Part shown: positions 36,059 to 43,110 of the stretch, one piece after another | Position numbering within the stretch: the stretch's first letter is position 1 | Layout of the letters: each line of letters begins with the position of its first letter | Assembly (NCBI GenBank): GCA_937146725.1 | Contig: CAKZRU010000059.1 | Coordinates: 1 to 43,110, forward strand | DNA: 43,110 nt | Source of the DNA: an uncultured Myxococcales bacterium | Lineage (GTDB): Bacteria; Myxococcota_A; Bradymonadia; UBA7976; VGTA01 | Reading direction: 5' to 3' | Translations under genes and position numbers: made by a program | The notes under the pieces: generated by a model | Told to the model about the DNA's origin: nothing | The model's database searches: none | What the model saw: the letters and a program-made list of their open reading frames with translations, nothing else

Positions 36059-37501
36059 ATGAAGCCGATCGCATACATAGGCAAAATCATGAATATACTT
36101 TTATGCTTAGTGGTGTTTTTAGTTGCTTTTTATGCTTGTGATGAGGAAGCGCTTAATCACAGTCAGCGAAGTACAATTTGTGATCGTTTACGCTGTGAAG
36201 CGCCCAAAGAATGCGCCTTGGTTAATGATTCGCCCCGTTGTATTTGTCCGCGAGGCTTATATGATGATGGACGGGGAGAATGTTTAAATGCCCCTTTTTC
36301 ACCACCGCTTGATCCCTGCCACGAGTATAACTGCCCAGAGCCACAAGTATGTGCTCTTATCAATGGCGATGCGCTATGTGTTTGCCCCCAAGAGCAAAGT
36401 ATGAATGAACTAGGAGAATGTATTGCTGATCTAAGATTAGATTTAGGAATGCAGCAGGATATGTATCCAAGTTTAGATCTAGCACTAGAACAAGACATGA
36501 TGTTTGCAGATGATATGATGCTTGAGCAAGATATGAGTGTTGGGCTTGATATGAACTCTGAGTTTGATATGGCTTTGGATCAAGACATGATGTTTGCAGA
36601 TGATATGATGTTTGCAGATGATATGGCTTTAGAACAAGATATGGAGTTTGACCCTAACTTTAATCCCTGTGACCCTAATCCCTGCCAAGAACTCAATCGT
36701 GGGCAGTGCTTGGCCGATGGCATGAACGCCGAGTGTCTTTGCGATGAAGGTTTTGTTGATAACGAGCTCAGTGGAATGTGCGAGCCACCTCCCCCCCAAG
36801 GCTTTTGTCCCAATAGTCATTTTGATGATGATGCTTATGAACCCAATGAATGCTTTAGTGAGGCTAGTCCGATTCCAGCTGATAGCAGCCAAGTGCACAG
36901 TATTCAACCTGAAGGCGATCAAGATTGGCTTAGTTTACAAGCTGAAGCAGGTCATGTTTATCGCTTTGAGGTAGAGCGTGGTACTTTGCCAAATGCTATT
37001 TTATCCTTGTATGCTCAGGGGGGGCAAAGACTTATTTTTGCACAGAGCAGTACCTATGAAATCACTCATGAGTTTGAAGAAGCAGGGACTTATTTTTACA
37101 AGGTGATCGCTTATAATAACCGAACAGTAGGTGACTACACTGCTCACTTATATGATTTGGGTTTGGATGATCATGCAGACCAAGCCATCGGAGCAACCCC
37201 TTTAGAAATTAATGCTTTGCCCACCTCAGGAAATATTGAAACGCGTGGGGATAATGATTGGTTTGCCTTTGAAGCGATCGCTGGCGAAAGCTATTTTATC
37301 GAATTAAGTCGTGAAACAATTTCCAATGCTTATATTTACCTATATTATCCTGATGGAGTTAGAATTGCCGAATCGCATAGTACACCTGAATCAATCACTT
37401 ATACGGTGAATGAGTCCGGTACTTGGTTTGTGCGAGTTCGCCATAATTCATCTTTGACCGGTACTTATCGGTTGAGAGTCTACAGATTAGCGACAAAGTG
37501 A
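36059..37501 (+). CDS. Lipoprotein with EGF-like Cys modules, Asp/Met-rich spacer and two PPC domains
   Basis: A lipoprotein signal ends at FYAC (Cys27). Two EGF-like modules (about 41-75 and 82-120) are followed by an Asp/Met-rich repeat spacer (about 130-198: DMMFADDM, LEQDM), a third EGF-like module (about 200-240) and two pre-peptidase C-terminal (PPC-like) beta domains (about 250-365 and 372-478) with GDQDWLSLQAEAG and GDNDWFAFEAIAG. PPC domains usually accompany secreted proteases, but no protease domain is present here. It overlaps the next gene by 4 bases, so the two are translationally coupled. A surface binding role is inferred. Confidence 0.85.
   Translation: MKPIAYIGKIMNILLCLVVFLVAFYACDEEALNHSQRSTICDRLRCEAPKECALVNDSPRCICPRGLYDDGRGECLNAPFSPPLDPCHEYNCPEPQVCALINGDALCVCPQEQSMNELGECIADLRLDLGMQQDMYPSLDLALEQDMMFADDMMLEQDMSVGLDMNSEFDMALDQDMMFADDMMFADDMALEQDMEFDPNFNPCDPNPCQELNRGQCLADGMNAECLCDEGFVDNELSGMCEPPPPQGFCPNSHFDDDAYEPNECFSEASPIPADSSQVHSIQPEGDQDWLSLQAEAGHVYRFEVERGTLPNAILSLYAQGGQRLIFAQSSTYEITHEFEEAGTYFYKVIAYNNRTVGDYTAHLYDLGLDDHADQAIGATPLEINALPTSGNIETRGDNDWFAFEAIAGESYFIELSRETISNAYIYLYYPDGVRIAESHSTPESITYTVNESGTWFVRVRHNSSLTGTYRLRVYRLATK
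36451..36651 (+). repeat. Asp/Met-rich coding repeat
   Basis: Imperfect repeats encode DMMFADDM, ALEQDM and similar units, giving about 18 Met and over 20 Asp in some 65 residues. The pattern resembles the DMGG, GTEMQS and EMAG linkers in the other surface proteins. Confidence 0.8.
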
Positions 37502-38853
37502 CATGGTTTATGATGAATTTCATGATTTCTAATATCTTAAGATGCTTCTGCTTTGCAGGAATGGCTCTGATTGGTGCCATTGCATTAGTGGCCTGTGATG
37601 ATTCTAGCGTAACACCAAGCTGTACACTTAACAGTGATTGCATTGCCCCCAGAATCTGTGTCAGTGGTACTTGTACGATCGAATGTATTGAATCTCGAGA
37701 TTGTGCTGTAGGTGAGCGCTGTGTAGATAGTCGTTGTATTTCAGAAGATAGTATTTCCGAGCCGGATATGCTTGCCTCGCCAGAATGTCGTTTAAACAGT
37801 GATTGTGCCTTTGCACATGTGTGTACCCAAGACCGCTGTGTACCAAGAGATGGATATTGCGAACAAAATAGTGATTGTGCTGACGGACAGCAATGCTCCC
37901 GAGCCGAAATGCTCTGTATCGCACAAGAAGAAGGCTGTCAAAGTGCTCAAGATTGCTTTGCCGGTGAAAGTTGTATCGAGGGTACCTGTGTTGCTGAGCC
38001 TGATCCTTGTGCGGATGGTCAATGTACAACGGCTTGCCAAGCTGATAGTGAATGTGCTCAAGCTGAAATCTGTGAAAATAGCCAATGTATTGCAGCATGC
38101 ACTGAAAGTAGCTGTGCCGAGGGTGAATTATGTCGGAATGGACGCTGTGGACCTGAATGTCTAAACAGCAGTGACTGTGCTGAGCCCTATATCTGCATTG
38201 TTGGTCAATGTGAGCTTGAATGTATAGAGCATAGTGACTGCTTGGCAGGACAATTTTGCCTAAAAAATCGCTGTGGTGTTGAATGTGTAGACAGTAATGA
38301 TTGCGCCGAGCCTTTGCAGTGCATAGAAGGTCGTTGCGAGGCTGAATGTATGCAAGACAGTGATTGTGCTGACCCCTTACTTTGCCAAGAAGGTCAGTGT
38401 GTATCCGAATGTGTACAAAATAGCGATTGTGCCTCTGATTTAGAGTGCGTTGATCAGCAATGTGTTATGAGCAATATACCCATGACTTCGCCTTATGATG
38501 GTATGTTTTTAATCTCAAGCTCCACTCCAATACAGCGCTGTAATCCAACCCTCAGCATTAACTATGATCCCAGAAGCGCACAAACCACGCATAATGAGCA
38601 ATCCTTTAACTTATTCTTCCCAAACCCACCCACCACCTATGTAGGTGAGTTTAATGAGGGTCATTTTTTGGTATCATGGTCAGGAAATAATGGCTCTGAT
38701 ATTAACTGTGGACCGGCTACAACCTCTAATACCTATGATGCTCAGTTTAACGGCTATGACTTTTTTGAGGGCATGCTTACCGTTGACTTCTTTTTTCCGA
38801 TAGGTGCCTGTAACTGTCGAATTATTTGGCCGATTATTGGTACGCGTCAATAG
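37498..38853 (+). CDS. Cys-rich lipoprotein with repeated EB/Dickkopf-like modules
   Basis: A lipoprotein signal ends at ALVAC (Cys33 from the GTG). Residues about 40-325 are about ten tandem modules of the form C.nSDCa....C..G.C...C, like the EB/DUF7107 modules of Myxococcota surface proteins. The C-terminal ~125 residues form a Cys-poor beta-rich domain of unknown family. The GTG at 37498 overlaps the previous stop; ATGs at 37510 and 37513 are equally plausible starts, and no clear ribosome site separates them. Disulfide-rich, so extracytoplasmic; function unknown. Only 8 bases separate its end from the convergent gene. Confidence 0.85.
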   Translation: MTWFMMNFMISNILRCFCFAGMALIGAIALVACDDSSVTPSCTLNSDCIAPRICVSGTCTIECIESRDCAVGERCVDSRCISEDSISEPDMLASPECRLNSDCAFAHVCTQDRCVPRDGYCEQNSDCADGQQCSRAEMLCIAQEEGCQSAQDCFAGESCIEGTCVAEPDPCADGQCTTACQADSECAQAEICENSQCIAACTESSCAEGELCRNGRCGPECLNSSDCAEPYICIVGQCELECIEHSDCLAGQFCLKNRCGVECVDSNDCAEPLQCIEGRCEAECMQDSDCADPLLCQEGQCVSECVQNSDCASDLECVDQQCVMSNIPMTSPYDGMFLISSSTPIQRCNPTLSINYDPRSAQTTHNEQSFNLFFPNPPTTYVGEFNEGHFLVSWSGNNGSDINCGPATTSNTYDAQFNGYDFFEGMLTVDFFFPIGACNCRIIWPIIGTRQ

Positions 38854-38861
38854 AGTTTAAT

Positions 38862-39872
38862 TTAGTTCGCTTTAAGAACATGAAACCAAAGAGGCAGGTA
38901 ATTATAACCATTTGAGGTGGCAACCGCAGCTTCAAAAGCGGATCGATCATAATAAATATTTTTGCCAACTGTTGCAGATTGACTACCTGTGTATCCCCCC
39001 TTAAAGATTTGGCTCCAACGACCGGCAGGATCATTAGTATAATAGCCATTCTCATCATAACCGGTCACTACAAGTACATGGCCTGGCCTAGTAAAATAAC
39101 CATGGATGATGACCGGAAAACCTTGGTCTAGAGCATCTTTTAAGCCTTGTAGAGAGCCATTTGTATTTGGCGTAAGCCGATAAGAGAGTCCTGCTTCTCT
39201 TAGATAGCGATTAAAGACATCGGCCAAACCGGCTGGAGATTGCGCATAATCTTTACCAAAGCGTGCCGTAATATCATCAGGGGTAATATTAAGGCCAAGA
39301 TATTTTAACACCATGGCAATCGAGGTATTTTGACAACTTGCACCCGGTGAATAGTAATTGTTGTACTGATAGTAATAAGGCACATCAATACTTGGACTTT
39401 GAGCTTGTGCTTGACTTTGTGGATTAGCGGGCGATTCAGGATTGGCACTGACCTCTACAAAGACTTCTGCCTGTTCAAGTAAGCGTTCATCTGATGAATA
39501 GCCATAAGCGATCACATGACGACGGCCAAATCTTGAAAAGTCATAGCTGATTTCAAAGCCTTGTTCATGATCTGAACTATCCGCAAAAGTGTAGCCATCC
39601 GCTTCATAAACGACTTTTGCTACATTAAAATCGGTTTTGACCAAAAAGGAGCAAGGGTTTTGACAAGCTTCATCTGCATACAAGTTAAAATAGCGACCAT
39701 GGTTTATTTGTTCTGAATAGCCATTTTTTAAAGCAGAGTCGTTACTTTCTGAATGTTGATCAGCACAGCCAAAAGATAATGAAAAAGTCAAAACTATGAT
39801 TAAATAAGCAAAGTTATGAGGCTTGCTTTGAAGTTTGCTTTGAAGTTTGCTTGGCGTTTTTGACTCAGACAT
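38862..39872 (-). CDS. C39-like papain-fold peptidase lipoprotein
   Basis: A lipoprotein signal ends at LSFGC (Cys36) after a basic N-terminus with short KLQS repeats. Residues about 60-140 look like an Ig/beta domain, followed by a Gln/Pro/Ala linker. The peptidase C39_2-type domain (about 163-330) has the nucleophile in SPGASCQNTS (Cys180), His265 in GHVLVVTGYD and Asp281 in TNDPAGRW, a complete papain-like triad. No ABC transporter domain is attached, so it is a stand-alone extracytoplasmic protease or peptidase, substrate unknown. A strong AGGAGGAAC lies just upstream of the ATG. Confidence 0.85.
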   Translation of the reverse strand: MSESKTPSKLQSKLQSKPHNFAYLIIVLTFSLSFGCADQHSESNDSALKNGYSEQINHGRYFNLYADEACQNPCSFLVKTDFNVAKVVYEADGYTFADSSDHEQGFEISYDFSRFGRRHVIAYGYSSDERLLEQAEVFVEVSANPESPANPQSQAQAQSPSIDVPYYYQYNNYYSPGASCQNTSIAMVLKYLGLNITPDDITARFGKDYAQSPAGLADVFNRYLREAGLSYRLTPNTNGSLQGLKDALDQGFPVIIHGYFTRPGHVLVVTGYDENGYYTNDPAGRWSQIFKGGYTGSQSATVGKNIYYDRSAFEAAVATSNGYNYLPLWFHVLKAN

Positions 39873-40120
39873 TTATGTTCCTCCTAGCAGATATAACTCT
39901 TATGACTACAAGAGTGATTTGTACAAGATAACGCATGATCTGTGCCAAACATAAGAGCACTATTCTTCTTAAGCATATATAGGAATAGTCTTCATTAAAA
40001 CAGGTGTTTACAACACTTGTAATGCTTTGAAAGAGTATCTTGAAAGTGTGCTATCAAGGGCACAACTGAGTTGATGATGTCCCGCTACTTAGCTTATGTA
40101 TATTGCTTGTTTTCTAGCTT

Positions 40121-40148
40121 ATTCGACAATCACTATTCGACAATCACT
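40121..40148. repeat. 14-bp tandem duplication across a stop codon
   Basis: ATTCGACAATCACT occurs twice in tandem (40121-40134 and 40135-40148), spanning the 3' end and TAG stop of the minus-strand gene. The duplication rebuilds a stop right after the same last residues (VIVE), so the protein end is unchanged with or without it. Confidence 0.85.
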
Positions 40149-40756
40149 TGTGCCACAAGCGGGCCATTGAGGCGTTCAACGGTTTCAACCGCCAGAGTTA
40201 AGTAAGTAGGTACATCAAGGTTAAACTCAGCGGTAATCCAAGCATCCACCACAAATCGTTGATCCTCTTTAGGCACTAAGGTGGTTTTGGACACAAGATT
40301 AATCATGACCTTTGACTCAGAGTGGCTGCCCTCAAGAGTTTCATACACACCGCCAGCTCCAACTACTTGGGCTTTGCCATTGACTGAGTCATAGCTTGGT
40401 GGCTCAAGGCCTGGAAGCTCACCTTGTGACCAAAGCTTAAAAAAGCCACAGCCCATTGGGGCCGGATCTGCAAACTCATCACCATGTACCGAAGGCACAT
40501 AGCCGGCTTGACTCACCTCACCAACAATGCCAGATAGACCCTCAAGATCCAAAACGCCTCTGGTTGCAGCCACGCCATAAACACCACCTAATACCTTAGG
40601 CCCTTGCATTCCTGAATGATCAGAACAACGTCCATCAACGCACTTAAATAGACCCTCATCATTCACTTCTACCAAGTCAGCAACATCGGCCTTCTTTACA
40701 ATTTCAGCTGTCCAACCACGGCCCTCTAATATTTCGACGATCTGTGCAGGGGTCAT
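40133..40756 (-). CDS. Unrecognised cytosolic protein with CxDxR and HxD...GCG motifs
   Basis: No signal peptide or membrane segment is present, unlike most neighbours. The 207-residue product has FKCVDGRCSD (Cys39, Asp41, Arg43), then GPKVLGGVYG, and SVHGDEFADPAPMGCGFF (His91, Asp93, Cys103). A Cys-x-Asp-x-Arg followed by a His and Cys recalls the zinc site and Asp/Arg pair of beta-type carbonic anhydrases, but the HxxC spacing does not fit, so only a metal or nucleotide site is suggested. A ribosome site CGGAGT precedes the ATG, and a 6-bp hairpin (40790-40806) lies in the leader. I cannot name the family. Confidence 0.75.
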   Translation of the reverse strand: MTPAQIVEILEGRGWTAEIVKKADVADLVEVNDEGLFKCVDGRCSDHSGMQGPKVLGGVYGVAATRGVLDLEGLSGIVGEVSQAGYVPSVHGDEFADPAPMGCGFFKLWSQGELPGLEPPSYDSVNGKAQVVGAGGVYETLEGSHSESKVMINLVSKTTLVPKEDQRFVVDAWITAEFNLDVPTYLTLAVETVERLNGPLVAQVIVE

Positions 40757-41103
40757 TTTTACTCCGTTATTTACTAAGATTACAGCGATAGAGAACTCAT
40801 TTCTCTCATCAAAAAAACTGACTCAAGTAGACTAGCGAATGTTTTTACCATCAGTCAACTAATACTGAATGACTACTTGCTATCGTTCTTTAAAATAGAA
40901 TACTAATTTAGCTTGAATGAATACCTTTACCCATGCCCATTAGGAGAAAAAAATAATTCTTTTGGGCTTCATGGATTAAACTTTTTACAGGCATAGTTGA
41001 CAAACAAGATTTTGCCAGAAACTCACCCTCTAACCTTGTTCTTTATGTAGATCTTTGTTTATCTGACAGAGTTAATAGTGAGAGTTACACTTAGGAATTA
41101 TAC
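40757..41103. other. Divergent intergenic region (347 bp)
   Basis: It carries the promoters of the minus-strand 207-residue protein and the plus-strand unknown operon. AGAGAA/TTCTCT forms a 6-bp hairpin with a 5-base loop at 40790-40806. CAAGTAG (40824-40830) and CTACTTG (40873-40879) form a long-loop inverted repeat. AGGAGAAAAAA at about 40944 looks like a ribosome site but is followed by no useful reading frame. AGGA lies 9 bases before the 41104 ATG. No RNA gene is recognised. Confidence 0.6.
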
Positions 41104-42105
41104 ATGCCGGCGATACCTTCATTTAAAGATGAGAACCAACTCTACCAAGCAATTGTTAAGATCTTTGAGCAATCCAACAAGATTCGGCTTAATTCAGATG
41201 ATCATATTGTAAACTTTATCGTAAAGCATCTAATGAACGATGCCATCGCTCAGCAATGTAGTCGGAGAATGCGTTATCGGCACTTTAGGGATGCAGTTGA
41301 AGCCCAATACTTATATATTGATGAACGACTTAAACTGATTGAACGCATTACTAAAGAGCTTATTGGTAAGTTTGGTGAGTTTAGTGTGAGTCATAAAGAC
41401 GATCTATTAGCTTACATCAAAGAAGAACTCCTGAGGCCAATCAATTCTGAATATCTTGTTGGTGATGTATCTCGAAGCTATATTAGAACCAAAATCAGTT
41501 GGTTATTGAGAAGTCGCATTAAAAAACTCAAGGATAAATACACTCATAAATCAGTACCAAAAACAGCGGAAGACCTGATTGATGAGGGTAAAGACCCAGC
41601 AAAGGAACTATTAAAAAAACCAAAGAAGCAAGTTAAGGTTTTGGTTTCAGCAGAAGCTCTTAAATCATCAACTGATGATAAAGTAAATGTTTTGGGTAAT
41701 CTGCCAGACCCGAATGATGACGCTAAAATGCATGAACTTTTTGAAGAAGAGGCTGATCGCCGCCAACGAATGCAAGTTCTGATAGAACTGATATACACTC
41801 GTTTAAAAAAGCAACAACGAAGTGCAATTGTGATGAGACTTTGGGAAGACTTGGTTGAGTTTGCTGATAAGTCAGAGCTCGCTGATTATGTAAACTCTCC
41901 ATTGACGCTTGGGGAACGGATAGAACGACTTGATCAAATTAAAGATGATCAAAAGAGAATGGTGAAAGTCGCTTTTCCAGAGCTTGAAGATGGATCTAAG
42001 GCGCAAAAAGATCGGCTTGCGACCTTAAATAGAGCATCAAACCATGCCATTAAAAAGCTTACTGAGTTAATGAGTAACTATTTTAAGGAGTCAGATCATG
42101 GGTAA
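41104..42105 (+). CDS. Unknown helical protein, faintly sigma-factor-like
   Basis: The 333-residue product has no export signal and is almost entirely charged helix, with a disordered acidic/basic stretch at about 155-215. The C-terminal part (about 222-325) has LIELIYTRLKKQQRSAIVMR, followed by helices ending in NRASNHAIKKLTELM, an arrangement that recalls sigma-70 region 4 (a Gln/Arg-rich helix, then a recognition helix and LxxL end). The N-terminal half has no clear region 2 motif. The resemblance is weak and could be chance. It overlaps the next gene by 8 bases, so the two are coupled. AGGA lies 9 bases upstream of the ATG. Confidence 0.75.
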   Translation: MPAIPSFKDENQLYQAIVKIFEQSNKIRLNSDDHIVNFIVKHLMNDAIAQQCSRRMRYRHFRDAVEAQYLYIDERLKLIERITKELIGKFGEFSVSHKDDLLAYIKEELLRPINSEYLVGDVSRSYIRTKISWLLRSRIKKLKDKYTHKSVPKTAEDLIDEGKDPAKELLKKPKKQVKVLVSAEALKSSTDDKVNVLGNLPDPNDDAKMHELFEEEADRRQRMQVLIELIYTRLKKQQRSAIVMRLWEDLVEFADKSELADYVNSPLTLGERIERLDQIKDDQKRMVKVAFPELEDGSKAQKDRLATLNRASNHAIKKLTELMSNYFKESDHG

Positions 42106-42637
42106 GATGCTGCAAGGTTTTATGACAGTTTGGGATGTGCAAGAAATGCCCGCAAAGAATCGTTCATATCATGTGATTAAACATGTTTATAACGAGCGAG
42201 AACGTTGGTGGAAGATAGGTTCATGGTTTACACGCCAGCACATTGATCATTTCAAAAAAGAACTGACTCGATATAACCTAAAGATCGACTTAAAAACTGA
42301 TCCTCAATTACGAAAACTAATCAAACGTCTGCCACGAAGACTCCATCAAGAACTAAATGATGTGTATGAACAAGAATACAAGCAGGTAGCCTTGAATGTG
42401 ATCAAAACTATTGATCATGAAAACACATTCACTTTTAACGAACATACTCAAAAGCATGGGCTAGCTATACATATTTATACTAAGCAAGATATTTTGGTCG
42501 TTTTAAAAGCGATTCCAGAAAGTGATAGAGAGTTATATTGGGCCACATCTTATCGCCCAAGGTTTAGTCATAAAACCAGTAATCCCAAAAAGTTTGAAAG
42601 ATTTGTCCGAAATCTAAAAGAGTCAGAGTTGTACTGA
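42098..42637 (+). CDS. Unknown 179-residue protein coupled to the upstream gene
   Basis: The start codon lies 8 bases inside the upstream gene, with AAGGAG (42085-42090) 7 bases before it, so expression is surely coupled. The protein is soluble, basic and rich in aromatic residues (GFMTVWDVQ, RERWWKIGSWF, ELYWATSYRPRF). The N-terminal third looks beta-rich, the middle helical. I recognise no family or catalytic motif. Coupling to a possible DNA-binding helical protein suggests the two products interact or act together. Confidence 0.75.
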   Translation: MGKMLQGFMTVWDVQEMPAKNRSYHVIKHVYNERERWWKIGSWFTRQHIDHFKKELTRYNLKIDLKTDPQLRKLIKRLPRRLHQELNDVYEQEYKQVALNVIKTIDHENTFTFNEHTQKHGLAIHIYTKQDILVVLKAIPESDRELYWATSYRPRFSHKTSNPKKFERFVRNLKESELY

Positions 42638-42668
42638 CATAGAATACTGACATTGCTCAAAAATCTAA

Positions 42669-42698
42669 TCTTACACTAAAAAATATCCTTACACTAAA
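42669..42698 (+). promoter_or_regulatory. 12-bp direct repeat in leader of the last gene
   Basis: CTTACACTAAAA occurs at 42669-42680 and 42687-42698, an 18-base period, 30-60 bases before the ATG at 42730. It could be a tandem regulator site or a duplicated promoter element in the 92-bp gap. No regulator is identified. Confidence 0.4.
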
Positions 42699-42729
42699 AT
42701 TATTACAGTGATTAACTAAGGCGATTGCC

Positions 42730-43110
42730 ATGCAAAATCATCAGACAAATAACAATATATCAGCGATTCAAACTCTTGTTTTTAACGAATTATCAGAAGC
42801 CTTTTCTATATTGAATACCTATGACCAAGATCATGAGCTAGAAGAAGGTGAATTGAGTTGGGCGCTTGGCGCTTTAGGCCGAGCGATTCGTTTAGAAACT
42901 CATTTAAATCAAGATATATTTCCAAAAGAGTCTAGTGAGCTCATTCAGAAATCTTTAGAACTTTTTAAAAATAATAAAGAATGGCAAGATGAGTTTTTAT
43001 TAGAAAATCATTTTTCAGAATTTCTTGATTCATTTGAAGAAATCTTACAAGAAGATGAAAGCACAGCATTTGAAATCATGCATTATATGATCGAGCTTGA
43101 TCGTTTAATC
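42730..43110 (+). CDS. Unknown acidic helical protein, cut by the window end
   Basis: An ATG at 42730 with AAGGCGA upstream opens a frame of 127 codons that runs to the last base of the window without a stop. The visible product is acidic and all-helical (LEEGELSWALGALGRAI, then several DEFLLENHFSEF-like helices), with no export signal. It might be an adaptor or regulator; no family is recognised. The codon pattern matches the neighbours, supporting a real gene. Confidence 0.7.
   Translation, partial: MQNHQTNNNISAIQTLVFNELSEAFSILNTYDQDHELEEGELSWALGALGRAIRLETHLNQDIFPKESSELIQKSLELFKNNKEWQDEFLLENHFSEFLDSFEEILQEDESTAFEIMHYMIELDRLI

Overview
The window reads like a piece of a Myxococcota-type (former Deltaproteobacteria, possibly Bradymonadia-like) chromosome with unusually low GC and many A/T-ending codons. 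The evidence is the mix of families: several secreted proteins end in a Cys-then-hydrophobic-then-Arg tail like the MYXO-CTERM sorting signal; there are very large Asp-rich thrombospondin type 3 (TSP3) repeats, an OmpA-family protein, a MopE-like metal motif, a Myxococcus-type Cys repeat, and a DUF1588/DUF1501-type pair. The taxonomic call is an inference. No rRNA, tRNA, CRISPR array or insertion sequence is visible.

Layout. (1) 2-6688, plus strand: a 2228-codon frame that looks like two proteins joined, a nine-fold TSP3 surface protein with a C-terminal sorting tail followed directly by a complete OmpA-type protein with its own signal peptide. (2) 6912-15948, minus strand: an M20 (peptidase T-like) enzyme, a SpoIID-domain lipoprotein, an M15-like peptidase lipoprotein split by one in-frame TGA, and a second lipoprotein with the same RVxDTR repeats. 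(3) 16252-24360, plus strand: a heavy-metal RND efflux operon (outer-membrane factor, adaptor, CzcA-type pump) followed by an OmpR-type regulator and a histidine kinase. A palindrome with CusR/CopR-box architecture lies upstream. (4) 24543-28412, plus strand: a dihaem lipoprotein (DUF1588-like) and a Tat-exported DUF1501 protein. (5) 28544-35770, minus strand: a 2408-residue secreted multidomain protein. (6) 36059-38853, plus strand: two Cys-rich lipoproteins. (7) 38862-40756, minus strand: a C39-like papain-fold lipoprotein and an unrecognised cytosolic protein with a Cys-x-Asp-x-Arg motif. (8) 41104-43110, plus strand: three unrecognised genes, the last cut by the window edge.

Most of the coding capacity builds the cell envelope: N-terminal lipoboxes or signal peptides, Cys-rich modules, low-complexity minisatellite linkers and C-terminal sorting tails. 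The peptidoglycan-related enzymes (SpoIID, M15-like) sit in the same same-strand run as the sortable lipoproteins, which suggests cell-wall remodelling or surface assembly. The most notable observations are the apparent polyprotein at the left end, the single-TGA interruption of an otherwise intact M15-like gene, and the recurrence of five sorting tails, three of them on proteins that also carry an N-terminal lipobox.
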